Positions 17,916-26,820 are shown, counted from the first letter of the stretch. The stretch is DNA of 64,000 nucleotides from Chitinophaga agri (GCF_010093065.1 NZ_CP048113.1:6342001-6406000); one strand, 5' to 3'. The notes: a model not told the origin generated them from the sequence alone. Made by a program: numbers and translations.

Positions 17916-19025
17916 ATGATGCTGAAATGGCTAACCTTATTGTTGGGGTGTATGTGTTTTTGTGTAGCTGTTTCTGCACAGGAGGTTTCACTGTTTAAAC
18001 GGGCTACCAAGTGGCTGGAAACAGAGAATGACTCCAATTACATTGAAGAGCACACAAAAGATATCACTTTCCGGGTATTCGGCTCCCGTAAGTACAACAA
18101 CTATGATATTGTGGATAACTCTATTGTAGATGGTAGTATTACGGATAATGGCATCGTTAACTCCAGCAATTCGAAAGAAGTACTCTACAGACCCAATACA
18201 CCCTTCAACGTCGGTGTGGGTTTCAACTACCGCTTCCTTGCTATAAACATCGCTTTCAACCTGCCTGCTATTAATAAAGAAACAGGTGAATATGGCCAGA
18301 CGAAGATGCTCGACCTGCAGACGCATATCTATACGCGTAAGCTGGTGGTAGACTTTTACGGTCAGATCTATAAAGGCTATTACATCGCCAACACCAGGAA
18401 ACTGATCAGCGGCGGTCTTGGGACGAATGCAGGTTCCAATAACGTGGAAATGATCCGTCCGGATGCCCGTAACGTCAACATCGGACTGAACGTCCAGTAT
18501 GTCTTCAATGCGAAGCGTTTTTCCTACAGGGCGGCTTATCTGCAAAATGACTATCAGAAGAAGAGTGCGGGTTCCTTCCTCGTGGGTGGAGAGATCTTTG
18601 GTGTGCGCATGAAAGGCGACTCCGGTCTGATCCCTTCGTACATTCAGAAGACGGGCTTCTTTAATGATGAGAACTTTTACCGGACGCGTATCCTCAGCGC
18701 AGCTGCTAACGCCGGCTATGCACATACCTTCGTGATCAAACAGCACTGGTTCACCACCCTGTCGCTGAGTGGCAGCCTGGGTGTGAACTACACCGTAATG
18801 AACAGGGTTGCCAATACCGATCTGAGGAAAGCAGGACTCCAGTATAACAATAATGTACGTATCTCCTTCGGTTATAATTCCAGCCGGTATTTTGCCGGCA
18901 TACACTATGTATACCTCACTACACGGAGTCAGTCTCCTGTGCCTGATACCTATCAGACAATGGGAGCGGGCAATTTCCGTATCAGCCTGGCCAGAAGATT
19001 TACATTAAAGAAACAGTTGTTCTGA
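17916..19025 (+). CDS. DUF4421 family exported protein
   Basis: A 369-residue protein with a signal peptide (about 1-21, ending VSAQ). The mature part alternates short strands with aromatic ends, such as FNVGVGFNYRFLAINIAFNLP and LVVDFYGQIYKGYYI, which suggests an outer-membrane beta-barrel. I recognise the Bacteroidota DUF4421 family; its function is not known. Its stop lies 5 bp from the stop of the convergent HD-domain gene, with no room for a terminator between them. Confidence 0.85.
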   Translation: MMLKWLTLLLGCMCFCVAVSAQEVSLFKRATKWLETENDSNYIEEHTKDITFRVFGSRKYNNYDIVDNSIVDGSITDNGIVNSSNSKEVLYRPNTPFNVGVGFNYRFLAINIAFNLPAINKETGEYGQTKMLDLQTHIYTRKLVVDFYGQIYKGYYIANTRKLISGGLGTNAGSNNVEMIRPDARNVNIGLNVQYVFNAKRFSYRAAYLQNDYQKKSAGSFLVGGEIFGVRMKGDSGLIPSYIQKTGFFNDENFYRTRILSAAANAGYAHTFVIKQHWFTTLSLSGSLGVNYTVMNRVANTDLRKAGLQYNNNVRISFGYNSSRYFAGIHYVYLTTRSQSPVPDTYQTMGAGNFRISLARRFTLKKQLF

Positions 19026-19030
19026 TCACG

Positions 19031-19663
19031 TTATGACAACGATTGTAGTTCGGCCGTGATATTCTGACGGGCGATCGCTTCGCGTTTATCCCTGAACAGG
19101 TCAGTTTTGTAGATAGAGGGCAGGTCCAGGAAATGCTGCAATACTTTCTTTCTGCCTGCATGATAGACCTCATCCTCATAAATGCTGTATTCCGCTCTTA
19201 TTTGCTGTGCATATGCATTGTAGGTATCAGCAGGCGCGCTTAATATGGAAAGGTCAAAATCCAGGAAGTAATCTATGTCTGGATTATTACCGGGGTTCTC
19301 ATGTGTTTTAGTGGCCCTTATCAGTTGCATAACGCCTTCAATGTCCGCAGCAGGGTAAGTGGTCTGGAAAAGGAACTCTGCGGCAGCCATCGCGCTTCTT
19401 TCTTCATTATCAGCCGCTTTTACATCATAGACCGCATCATGGAAGTAAATGGCCAGCAGGAAGTTTTCATTGTCAGCAATGAGGTCGCTATGCTCCAGCA
19501 GCAGTTGCAGCAGCGTGTAGACATGATGCAGGGTGTGGTAGTGCCGGTGCGGCTGGCTGTACTGAGCGACGATCTGTTCAAAGCTTTCGTCTATCAGTGA
19601 CTGCTCTTTGGTATATGGTTCCAGCAGCTGCTGCCAGAGGTTTTGTAAAGTTTCCGTGTACAT
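19031..19663 (-). CDS. HD-superfamily metal-dependent phosphohydrolase
   Basis: A 210-residue cytoplasmic protein with the HD signature spread over HRHYHTLHHVYTLL (first His) and AIYFHDAVYD (HD pair), followed by the conserved DIDYFLDFDLSILSA segment. This is the layout of the predicted phosphohydrolases in COG4339. The substrate is unknown, possibly a nucleotide. A perfect -7 box ends 7 nt before the ATG, so the message probably has almost no leader. Confidence 0.85.
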   Translation of the reverse strand: MYTETLQNLWQQLLEPYTKEQSLIDESFEQIVAQYSQPHRHYHTLHHVYTLLQLLLEHSDLIADNENFLLAIYFHDAVYDVKAADNEERSAMAAAEFLFQTTYPAADIEGVMQLIRATKTHENPGNNPDIDYFLDFDLSILSAPADTYNAYAQQIRAEYSIYEDEVYHAGRKKVLQHFLDLPSIYKTDLFRDKREAIARQNITAELQSLS

Positions 19664-19670
19664 AAGGTGG

Positions 19671-19678
19671 CAAAGGTA
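19671..19678 (-). promoter_or_regulatory. -7 promoter box of the HD-domain gene
   Basis: TACCTTTG on the minus strand, exact TAnnTTTG, only 7 nt before the ATG at 19663. Confidence 0.5.
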
Positions 19679-19687
19679 AAAATAAAA

Positions 19688-19713
19688 ATCCCGCCTGCGG
19701 ATGCAGACGGGAT
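19688..19713 (-). terminator. Terminator after aconitase
   Basis: ATCCCGCCTGC and GCAGACGGGAT form an 11-bp stem with one mismatch, followed on the minus strand by a T-rich run. Confidence 0.75.
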
Positions 19714-19739
19714 ACTTTATGATTTATAGCGAATGGCTA

Positions 19740-22010
19740 TTATGCTTTTTTAGCGAACTGGGCACGGATCACATTCAGTGCACCACCAGCTTTGAACCAC
19801 TCGATCTGTTGTTCATTGTAAGTGTGGTTTACCGGAATTTCGTCCTTGCTGCCATCTTTGTGGTTAGCCACAACAGTCAGCTGTTTACCAGGAGCGAAGG
19901 TGGTCAGACCAAGGATGTCGAATGTATCGTCTTCCTGGATCTTGTCGTAATCTTCCTTGTTAGCAAAGGTCAGTCCGAGCATACCCTGTTTTTTCAGGTT
20001 TGTTTCGTGGATACGGGCGAAAGATTTCACCAGGATAGCACGAACGCCCAGGTGACGTGGTTCCATGGCTGCGTGTTCACGGCTGGAACCTTCACCATAG
20101 TTTTCATCACCTACTACCACTGAACCGATATTAGCTGCTTTATAAGCACGCTGTACCACTGGTACACCTGCATATTCGCCGGTCAGCTGGTTCTTAACAG
20201 TATCAGTTTTATCATTGAATGCATTCAATGCACCGATCAGCATGTTATTGGAGATGTTATCAAGGTGACCACGGTATTTTAACCATGGACCCGCCATAGA
20301 GATGTGGTCAGTGGTACATTTACCTTTTGCCTTGATCAGCAGTTGCAGTCCTTTCAGATCGGTACCTTCCCATGGAGCGAATGGTGCCAGCAGTTGCAGG
20401 CGGTCGCTGGTTGGAGATACGATCACCTGTACACTGCTACCATCTGCAGCAGGCGCCTGGTAACCCGGATCATCTACAGCGAAACCTTTGGTTGGCAGTT
20501 CAAAACCGGTTGGTTCGTCCAGCATTACTTCCTTACCATCTCTGGTTTTCAGCTTGTCGGTCAGCGGGTTGAAGGTCAGATCGCCGGCGATAGCAAAAGC
20601 CGTAACGATCTCAGGAGAGGCCACGAAGGCATGTGTAGCAGCCAGACCATCATTTCTCTTCGCGAAGTTACGGTTGAAGGAAGTGATGATGGAGTTTTTA
20701 CGGTTAGGATCGTCGATGTGACGGGCCCACTGACCAATACACGGACCGCAGGCATTTGCCAGCACAACACCACCGATCTGGTCGAAGGTGTTCAACAGTC
20801 CATCTCTTTCGATGGTGTAACGTACCAGTTCAGAACCTGGGGTGATAGTATATTCTGCTTTTACGTCGAGGTTTTTGTCAACCGCCTGTTTCGCCAGTGA
20901 AGCAGCACGGGAGATGTCTTCGTAAGAAGAGTTGGTACAGGAGCCGATCAGGGCTACTTCCAGTTTCTCAGGCCAGTTATTTTCTTTCACAGCCTGTGCA
21001 AATTTGGAGATAGGCCATGCCAGATCCGGTGTGAACGGACCATTTACATGCGGCTCCAGTTCGCTCAGGTTGATTTCGATCACCTGGTCGTAGTATTTGG
21101 AAGGATCAGCATATACTTCAGCATCCGGGCGCAGGTGTTCTTTTATACCATCAGCCAGTGTAGCGATTTCTGCGCGGCTGGTCGCCTGCAGGTAGCCAGC
21201 TATTTTGCTGTCATAGGCGAATACGGAGCAGGTAGCACCTATTTCCGCACCCATGTTACAGATAGTACCTTTACCGGTAGCGCTGAGGTTATCAGCACCT
21301 TCACCGAAATATTCAACGATGCAACCCGTACCGCCTTTCACAGTCAGTACGCCTGCAACTTTCAGAATGATATCTTTAGGAGAGGACCAGCCGCTCAGTT
21401 TACCCGTCAGCTTGACACCGATCAGTTTAGGCATTTTCAGTTCCCAAGGAAGGCCTGCCATCACGTCAACGGCATCCGCACCACCTACACCGATAGCGAG
21501 CATACCTAACCCACCCGCGTTAGGGGTGTGAGAGTCGGTACCGATCATCAGACCGCCCGGAAAAGCATAGTTTTCCAGTACAACCTGGTGAATGATACCC
21601 GCACCTGGTTTCCAGAAACCGATGCCATATTTGTTAGAAATTGAAGCCAGGAAGTCGTATACTTCTTTGTTGGTATCCACAGCAGTGGCCAGGTCTTCCG
21701 CAGCGCCTGTTTTAGCCTGAATAAGGTGATCACAGTGTACGGTAGAAGGAACAGCTACCTTATCACGACCACAGGTCATGAACTGCAACAGTGCCATCTG
21801 TGCAGTAGCGTCCTGCATCGCTACACGATCGGGCGCAAACTCCACATAAGACTTTCCACGCTCGAACGAGTTAGTGGTTGGCGCAAATAAGTGAGCATAT
21901 AAAATCTTTTCAGAAAGTGTCAGCGGGCGACCCAGCATTTTACGGGTAGCTTCCACCTTACCCGGCAGTGCCGCATACACTTTTTTAATCATTTCGATAT
22001 CAAACACCAT
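19740..22010 (-). CDS. acn: Aconitate hydratase
   Basis: It interconverts citrate and isocitrate in the TCA cycle. From the ATG at 22010 the product is 756 residues, the length of the mitochondrial-type aconitases found in Bacteroidota. The [4Fe-4S] ligands lie in GSCTNSS and in [20 protein letters not shown] is the conserved substrate-site segment and [16 protein letters not shown] the swivel domain. An in-frame start at 22049 would add 13 unconserved residues and overlap the -7 box at 22047-22054. It is cytoplasmic and monocistronic. Confidence 0.95.
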   Translation of the reverse strand: MVFDIEMIKKVYAALPGKVEATRKMLGRPLTLSEKILYAHLFAPTTNSFERGKSYVEFAPDRVAMQDATAQMALLQFMTCGRDKVAVPSTVHCDHLIQAKTGAAEDLATAVDTNKEVYDFLASISNKYGIGFWKPGAGIIHQVVLENYAFPGGLMIGTDSHTPNAGGLGMLAIGVGGADAVDVMAGLPWELKMPKLIGVKLTGKLSGWSSPKDIILKVAGVLTVKGGTGCIVEYFGEGADNLSATGKGTICNMGAEIGATCSVFAYDSKIAGYLQATSRAEIATLADGIKEHLRPDAEVYADPSKYYDQVIEINLSELEPHVNGPFTPDLAWPISKFAQAVKENNWPEKLEVALIGSCTNSSYEDISRAASLAKQAVDKNLDVKAEYTITPGSELVRYTIERDGLLNTFDQIGGVVLANACGPCIGQWARHIDDPNRKNSIITSFNRNFAKRNDGLAATHAFVASPEIVTAFAIAGDLTFNPLTDKLKTRDGKEVMLDEPTGFELPTKGFAVDDPGYQAPAADGSSVQVIVSPTSDRLQLLAPFAPWEGTDLKGLQLLIKAKGKCTTDHISMAGPWLKYRGHLDNISNNMLIGALNAFNDKTDTVKNQLTGEYAGVPVVQRAYKAANIGSVVVGDENYGEGSSREHAAMEPRHLGVRAILVKSFARIHETNLKKQGMLGLTFANKEDYDKIQEDDTFDILGLTTFAPGKQLTVVANHKDGSKDEIPVNHTYNEQQIEWFKAGGALNVIRAQFAKKA

Positions 22011-22046
22011 GGAAAAATAATTTAAGACCTTATTAGAAATGCACCG

Positions 22047-22054
22047 CAAAATTA
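22047..22054 (-). promoter_or_regulatory. -7 promoter box of aconitase
   Basis: TAATTTTG on the minus strand, exact TAnnTTTG, 36 nt before the ATG at 22010. Confidence 0.5.
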
Positions 22055-22200
22055 ATTAAATTCAACAAGCTTTTAAAAGATATGTAGGCGGTTGGCTACA
22101 AACGATCAACTCATAAAAAGCCCGGCCTGAACGACTGCCACATATGCTGCTAATTCAATGCCAACACACTGCCAGCCGGTTCCCTGACCGGAATTTGGAC

Positions 22201-22231
22201 TTGTTTTTGACCCGGAATTGTAATAAATTTG
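22201..22231 (+). promoter_or_regulatory. Complete Bacteroidota-type promoter of the PspC-like gene
   Basis: TTG at 22201-22203, 20 nt, then TAAATTTG at 22224-22231. The box ends 4 nt before the ATG at 22236, so transcription should begin at about the first base of the start codon. Confidence 0.65.
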
Positions 22232-22235
22232 ATAT

Positions 22236-22457
22236 ATGAATAGACTTAAAGATTACGTGGAATGGCAGGCCTTCGGGGTTTGTACCGCTATCGGCAATAA
22301 GCTGGGTATAGCAACCTCACGTATCCGCCTGTTTTTTATCTATACCTCGTTCCTGACGATGGGTTCCCCAATTATTGTTTACATGATCATGGCTTTCTGG
22401 GTGAATATGAAAAATTACATCCTTAACGCCCGCAGAAACCCCCTCAGGTATTTATAG
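22236..22457 (+). CDS. PspC-like small membrane protein
   Basis: A 73-residue protein matching the PspC domain: the conserved FGVCTAIGNKLGIATSRIRL (the GVC.GIA.Y.g...lvRl type start), then one long hydrophobic helix (about 30-52) and a short basic tail ending ARRNPLRYL. PspC-domain proteins sit in the inner membrane and take part in the envelope-stress response. This is a stand-alone copy with no partner phage-shock genes in view. Its message is predicted to be leaderless. Confidence 0.82.
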   Translation: MNRLKDYVEWQAFGVCTAIGNKLGIATSRIRLFFIYTSFLTMGSPIIVYMIMAFWVNMKNYILNARRNPLRYL

Positions 22458-22606
22458 CTTCCATTCACGATTATTCGTTAACCTGCGGCAATTTAAGCAA
22501 TAGACAAATGCAGCCATCCCCAAGGCATGCTAACGGCATCTTATTCGGTAATTTGTACAACATATTATGATATTTTCCATGGAAAGAGGTATTTTTTCCC
22601 CCGCTT

Positions 22607-22647
22607 GTTCGTCGCTAGTTCGTCGCTAGTTCTACCGTTGTTCGTCC
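22607..22647. repeat. 11-bp tandem repeat GTTCGTCGCTA, about 3.7 copies
   Basis: Units at 22607-22617 and 22618-22628 are identical; 22629-22639 (GTTCTACCGTT) and 22640-22647 are degenerate. A related array lies at 41867-41910. Confidence 0.8.
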
Positions 22648-22732
22648 AAACGATCAAAAGAGGCCGATAGGGGGCATTCAGGACGAAATACTTCCTTTGA
22701 GTTGATCATTCTGTCGTTTAATACTTCATTTC

Positions 22733-22818
22733 GTATTGTTCAGGTAAGCTTTCTCTTACGTTTCTCTTACGTCTTAAAACGTAAGAGGAACGTAAGAGAA
22801 AGCTTACCTGAACAATAC
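22733..22818. repeat. Long inverted repeat with 40-bp arms
   Basis: Arms 22733-22772 and 22779-22818 are complementary with one mismatch, around a 6-nt spacer CTTAAA. Each arm itself carries two copies of TTTCTCTTACG in tandem. There is no T-run after it, so it does not look like an ordinary terminator. Confidence 0.9.
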
Positions 22819-22904
22819 CTGACCGGCACCTAACGAGTGGCGTAGCATATGCTATATCCTATAGATATATAAATGGTTCATTTTTTAAATCCACCCCCGT
22901 ATTC

Positions 22905-22940
22905 TGCAGTTCACGTACATGATTGTGCAGTTCGCGTACA
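22905..22940 (+). promoter_or_regulatory. Tandem direct repeats spaced 21 bp, LytTR-like operator candidate
   Basis: TGCAGTTCACGTACA (22905-22919) and TGCAGTTCGCGTACA (22926-22940) differ at one base. LytTR regulators bind two direct repeats related to [TA][AC][CA]GTTN[AG][TG] with about 21 bp between equivalent positions; the core CAGTTCA fits. Distance to the lipoprotein start is about 280 bp. Confidence 0.5.
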
Positions 22941-23222
22941 AAGGTCAGAAACGACCAGGTGATTGTGCTAATATTGTAACAGCAGACACGGTTAGCGGGT
23001 AATTACCAGTGGCAGGAACATTATTCCTGTTGCTTCGCCGGTACCCGGGTCTGCAAAAAAGTTCTTTGTTTATTGAAAAAACTTATATCTCATAACCAAT
23101 GCTTTCGCATGGTTTTTGTACGCCTGCATGTAGTATGGTGGCTGAAATTCAAAATATATTTAGATTCTTATAATATCTTCGGCCCTGAAATACCGAAAAA
23201 TTTTAACCAAATACACTATACA

Positions 23223-24026
23223 ATGAGAATGCCTGTATTAAAACAGCTGGCAGCAGGAGCGCTGCTTGTAAGCACCACGTTATTCATCAATGCCTGCTCA
23301 AAAGACGACAATCAGGGCAAAGCACGTATACAGGTCGCACTGACCGACGATCCGGGAGATTTTAAGGCCGTTTACATCGATGTACAGGATGTCAATGTCA
23401 ATTACAATGACAACGACGATAACGGCTGGCAGACATTAGCCGGTTTCAAAAAGGGTCGTTATAATCTGCTCACGCTTGTAAATGACAAAGACACGGTACT
23501 GGCTGACGCAGAGATCCTATCTGGTACGATCAAGGAGATCAGACTTGTACTGGGCGATAATAACTGGGTGGTAACTAACGGTGGCGACTCTGTTAAATTA
23601 CAGACACCCAGCGGACAGTCTTCCGGTGTGAAACTGAAGATCAATATGCCGGTATCTGGTGGTATTCTGTATAAATTGCTGCTTGATTTCGATGTGGCTA
23701 AGTCTATACACGAAGCTGGTAATTCGGGTAAATATATCCTGAAGCCAGTGATCAGAACTATACTGGAAGCGCAGGGTGGTAGCATCCAGGGGGTAGTACT
23801 GCCGGCAATATTGCCATCATCTGTACTGTTACTGAGTGGTACTGACACGGTTGCCAGCACTTATTCAGGCCTGGGTGGCGGTTATATGCTGAAAGGCGTT
23901 GCAGCAGGCACCTATTCCCTGCACTACATCTCTGTAGATCCTACACTGCAACCTGCTGTAAAACAGAATGTAACAGTGGAAACGGGTAAGGTAACCAAGA
24001 TAGATACACTGACACTGGTACGCTAA
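23223..24026 (+). CDS. DUF4382 domain lipoprotein
   Basis: About 267 residues from the ATG at 23223. The N-terminus is a lipoprotein signal, LVSTTLFINACSKDD, with the modified Cys in INAC. A DUF4382 domain follows (about 32-165): ARIQVALTDDPGDFKAVYIDVQDVNVNYN. The C-terminal 75 residues (IQGVVLPAILPSSVLL... onward) look like a carboxypeptidase-regulatory-type beta-sandwich. Function unknown; such lipoproteins are exposed at the cell envelope. A frame extending to 23073 is open but would bury the signal peptide, so I rejected it. It is monocistronic with a good terminator. Confidence 0.85.
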   Translation: MRMPVLKQLAAGALLVSTTLFINACSKDDNQGKARIQVALTDDPGDFKAVYIDVQDVNVNYNDNDDNGWQTLAGFKKGRYNLLTLVNDKDTVLADAEILSGTIKEIRLVLGDNNWVVTNGGDSVKLQTPSGQSSGVKLKINMPVSGGILYKLLLDFDVAKSIHEAGNSGKYILKPVIRTILEAQGGSIQGVVLPAILPSSVLLLSGTDTVASTYSGLGGGYMLKGVAAGTYSLHYISVDPTLQPAVKQNVTVETGKVTKIDTLTLVR

Positions 24027-24054
24027 TCGTACATACAGTGATCGTTAATACAAT

Positions 24055-24091
24055 AAAAAAATCCATCTGCCTGCGGCGGATGGATTTTTTC
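24055..24091. terminator. Bidirectional terminator between the DUF4382 gene and the next gene
   Basis: AAAAAATCCATCTGCC with GGCGGATGGATTTTTT, one mismatch, 3-nt loop, A- and T-runs on the two sides. Confidence 0.85.
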
Positions 24092-24105
24092 TTTCGGAGG
24101 ATATC

Positions 24106-24510
24106 TTAGTCCAGATGGAAATTTGTCATTGCGTGATAATGGTTCTGTAACTGATTCACAGTGATGGAACCTTTGATCTCCCGGTGTTCATCACGGTAGT
24201 CCAGCCTCGTGCCTGGTCCGCCATCGGGAAGTGTATGCAGTTTTACCGAGAAGGGACCGCGTACATAGATTTCGCCCTGGCCATTCACTGACAGGGACTC
24301 GTCTTTCTTAAACTTAAGTTTCAGTAACTGTTCTTCATTTAGTGGAATAGAATAGAGGTCTTTCAGTTCATACCAGAATTCCTGTTCTCCGGTTAATACA
24401 CATACCTGTTTGTCTTCGCGGTTAACTTCCAATACCTGACCTTCCACCGTTTTACCTTCATACTCCACTAAAACTGTATCTCCTGCTTTTACATCATGTA
24501 AATTGATCAT
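24106..24510 (-). CDS. Conserved-looking protein of unknown function, SH3-like N-terminus
   Basis: A 134-residue cytoplasmic protein with no signal peptide or membrane helix. The first 45 residues (VKAGDTVLVEYEGKTVEGQVLEVN) read like a small SH3-like or KOW-type barrel; the rest ends with QNHYHAMTNFHLD. I do not recognise the family. It lies downstream of kdsA on the same strand, but a 195 bp gap with repeats separates them, suggesting its own control. Confidence 0.65.
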   Translation of the reverse strand: MINLHDVKAGDTVLVEYEGKTVEGQVLEVNREDKQVCVLTGEQEFWYELKDLYSIPLNEEQLLKLKFKKDESLSVNGQGEIYVRGPFSVKLHTLPDGGPGTRLDYRDEHREIKGSITVNQLQNHYHAMTNFHLD

Positions 24511-24546
24511 GGTGAATAAAAATTTTGGGTGTTAGTATTATAGTTA

Positions 24547-24667
24547 TAGTCTGAAAAGAGTTGGTCGTAGTCTTATTCTAAATATAAGAAATAGTCCATA
24601 GACTATAGCTATTTTCCTGTATTGTTTTTTGTACAAAACACAGGCCAGCAATCGTCTATGGACTATT
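24547..24667. repeat. Tandem and inverted TAGTC-type repeats between kdsA and the unknown gene
   Basis: TAGTCT occurs at 24547-24552 and 24568-24573, exactly 21 bp apart. AATAGTCCATAGAC (24590-24603) and its exact reverse complement (24654-24667) form a 14-bp inverted repeat, with shorter nested pairs CCTGT/ACAGG and GTTTT/AAAAC between them. Confidence 0.7.
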
Positions 24668-24705
24668 CACCAATGATATTAACTATAATACCGCGGATAT
24701 GTGCA

Positions 24706-25530
24706 TTATCTCACTACCTCACGGATCCTTACCAGGTCTTCCAGTAATCCTTCCAGCAGGTCAAGATGCAGCATATTAGCGCCATCTGACTTCGCACAGG
24801 CAGGGTCAGGGTGTGTTTCGATAAACAGACCATCCGCGCCGGTAGCAATAGCTGCTTTAGCGATAGTGCTGATCAGTTTTGGATTACCACCAGTTACGCC
24901 GCTGGTCTGGTTGGGCTGTTGCAGGGAGTGTGTACAATCCATGATAACAGGTACACCATGTTCACGCATGATCGGAATATTACGGTAGTCAACGACCAGG
25001 TCCTGATAACCGAACGTTGTACCACGCTCTGTTAACCACACTTTTTCGTTACCTGCATTTTTCACTTTTTCAACGGCAAACTTCATCGCCTCACCACTTA
25101 CAAACTGGCCTTTCTTTACATTCACTACTTTGCCGGTTTCTGCGGCAGCGATCAGGATATCCGTCTGGCGGCAGAGAAATGCGGGTATCTGTAATATATC
25201 TACATAGGCAGCGGCCATAGCGGCTTCCGCAGCAGAGTGTATATCCGTTGTGACAGGCAGATCAAATGTTTCCTTTACTTTTTGCAGTAAATCCAGTCCC
25301 TCCACATCACCAACACCACTGAAGGAATTGATACTGGTACGGTTAGCCTTACGATAAGACGCCTTAAAAATATATGGAATATTCAGTCTCTTGCAGATCC
25401 CTGATACCTTTTCAGCTACATGCATCAGCAGCGCTTCATCCTCTACTACACAGGGGCCGGCGATCAGGAAAAAATTGTCAGGATTGTACTGATCCTTAAA
25501 AAGGGATTTCAAATGTGTTGTTGCTGACAT
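24706..25530 (-). CDS. kdsA: 3-deoxy-8-phosphooctulonate synthase (KDO-8-P synthase)
   Basis: It joins phosphoenolpyruvate and arabinose-5-phosphate to make KDO-8-phosphate for the LPS core. At 274 residues it has family length. FLIAGPCVVEDE, IFKASYRKANRTS, LQIPAFLCRQTD and MDCTHSLQQPN are all diagnostic segments of KdsA as opposed to the related DAHP synthases. It is cytoplasmic. A -7 box precedes it at 25551-25558. Confidence 0.96.
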   Translation of the reverse strand: MSATTHLKSLFKDQYNPDNFFLIAGPCVVEDEALLMHVAEKVSGICKRLNIPYIFKASYRKANRTSINSFSGVGDVEGLDLLQKVKETFDLPVTTDIHSAAEAAMAAAYVDILQIPAFLCRQTDILIAAAETGKVVNVKKGQFVSGEAMKFAVEKVKNAGNEKVWLTERGTTFGYQDLVVDYRNIPIMREHGVPVIMDCTHSLQQPNQTSGVTGGNPKLISTIAKAAIATGADGLFIETHPDPACAKSDGANMLHLDLLEGLLEDLVRIREVVR

Positions 25531-25550
25531 GATTTTTGTATTTGAGGTGG

Positions 25551-25558
25551 CAAAGTTA
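25551..25558 (-). promoter_or_regulatory. -7 promoter box of kdsA
   Basis: TAACTTTG on the minus strand, exact TAnnTTTG, 20 nt before the ATG. Confidence 0.5.
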
Positions 25559-25784
25559 CGCTATTCTAAGGGATTACTTTTCAGTAATGACACGTATCAT
25601 AATTCAGTAGATTGTCATAGTATTGTAATGTAAAACCATGGAGTGTTCACTGGACGTGCATCTTTCCCGGGAGGTTTCCTGGAATTGTTACCGCATTGTC
25701 ATGCGCTGAAGCAGGCAGTTCGGAATTATTGCGGAAGCCGTTAATATTACGTTTCAATTAAATAAGCCATTCATTCGAGATAGC

Positions 25785-26729
25785 ATGAAGAAAGATAAAA
25801 TACTGGTAATCGGTGCCTGCGGGCAGATTGGTGTTGAACTTACACTGGCATTAAGGAAGATGTACGGAGACGCGAATGTGATCGCATCCGACCTTCGTGA
25901 AGAACACGAGCTGCTGAAAGGTTCAGGTCCGTATGTGTCACTGGATGTCATGAACAAAGAGATGCTCCACGTACTGGTTATCCGTCACAATATTACGCAG
26001 ATCTACCTGCTGGCTGCGATCCTTTCTGCTACCGGTGAAAAGAACCCGCTGCTGGCATGGCATATCAACATGGCAAGCCTGCTGAACGTACTGGATATTG
26101 CGAAAGAAGAGAATATCGATAAGGTATACTGGCCAAGTTCTATCGCTGTATTCGGACCTAATTCTCCGAAAGAAGAAACGCCTCAGCACACGATCATTGA
26201 GCCGACCACCATCTATGGTATCAGCAAATTTGCGGGTGAACGTTGGTGCGAATACTACAACCACCGTTATGGCGTAGATGTACGCAGTCTGCGCTACCCG
26301 GGTCTGATCAGCTATAAGTCAGCGCCAGGTGGTGGTACAACTGATTACGCTGTAGAGATCTTCCATGAAGCCCTCGAAGAAAAGAAATATACCTGCTTCC
26401 TGAAAGAAGATACCTATCTGCCAATGATGTACATGCCGGATGCGATCCGTGCTACCATTGAGCTGATGGAAGCAGAAAAAGATAAAATAAAGATCCGTTC
26501 TTCCTATAACCTCGGCGGTATGAGCTTCTCTCCTAAAGAGATCTCTGCTGAGATCAAAAAGCATATTCCTGAATTTACCATCAGCTATGAACCAGACTAT
26601 CGTCAGCAGATCGCTGATGGCTGGCCTGCAAGCATGGATGACAGCCTGGCCCGTCAGGACTGGGGATGGAAGCCAGAATTCTCCCTGGAGAATATGACTA
26701 CGGATATGCTGAAGAACCTGCAGAAATAA
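25785..26729 (+). CDS. tdh: L-threonine 3-dehydrogenase, SDR type
   Basis: A 314-residue extended short-chain dehydrogenase. The Rossmann start VIGACGQIGVEL binds NAD+, and YGISKFAGE supplies the catalytic YxxxK. SLRYPGLISYKSAPGGGTTDYAVEIF is broken here into its diagnostic parts LRYPGLIS and PGGGTTDYAVEIF, which mark the UDP-galactose-epimerase-like threonine dehydrogenases rather than sugar epimerases. Reaction: threonine to 2-amino-3-ketobutyrate, usually followed by glycine production. The partner lyase Kbl is not in the window. Monocistronic; the other possibility is an unassigned epimerase. Confidence 0.85.
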   Translation: MKKDKILVIGACGQIGVELTLALRKMYGDANVIASDLREEHELLKGSGPYVSLDVMNKEMLHVLVIRHNITQIYLLAAILSATGEKNPLLAWHINMASLLNVLDIAKEENIDKVYWPSSIAVFGPNSPKEETPQHTIIEPTTIYGISKFAGERWCEYYNHRYGVDVRSLRYPGLISYKSAPGGGTTDYAVEIFHEALEEKKYTCFLKEDTYLPMMYMPDAIRATIELMEAEKDKIKIRSSYNLGGMSFSPKEISAEIKKHIPEFTISYEPDYRQQIADGWPASMDDSLARQDWGWKPEFSLENMTTDMLKNLQK

Positions 26730-26773
26730 GCGGTTATCACATCGAAACAATCACAGTTATTATCTGTATAAAA

Positions 26774-26801
26774 AAAGGCGAGTGCAACTGCACCCGCCTT
26801 T
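26774..26801. terminator. Bidirectional terminator between tdh and cysN
   Basis: AAAGGCGAGTGCA with TGCACCCGCCTTT, 13-bp stem including one G-T type pair, 2-nt apex; flanking genes converge. Confidence 0.8.
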
Positions 26802-26820
26802 CCTGTATCAGCTAAAAGCG

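Larger units (their letters stand above)
22458..23222. other. 765 bp gene-free stretch with several repeat types
   Basis: I see no plausible gene here. It holds an 11-bp tandem repeat (22607-22647), a 40-bp-arm inverted repeat (22733-22818), two 15-bp direct repeats spaced 21 bp (22905-22940) and a small hairpin near 23011-23028. The lipoprotein gene begins at 23223; its frame stays open back to 23073, but that extension lacks a signal peptide and precedes the true one. Confidence 0.75.

Noticed and set aside
17988..18905. 305-codon minus-strand frame inside the DUF4421 gene
   Set aside because: Shadow of a protein with a good signal peptide and family match.
23073..23222. Upstream extension of the DUF4382 lipoprotein
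   Set aside because: It would place the lipoprotein signal at residues 50-75; the ATG at 23223 gives a normal signal peptide.
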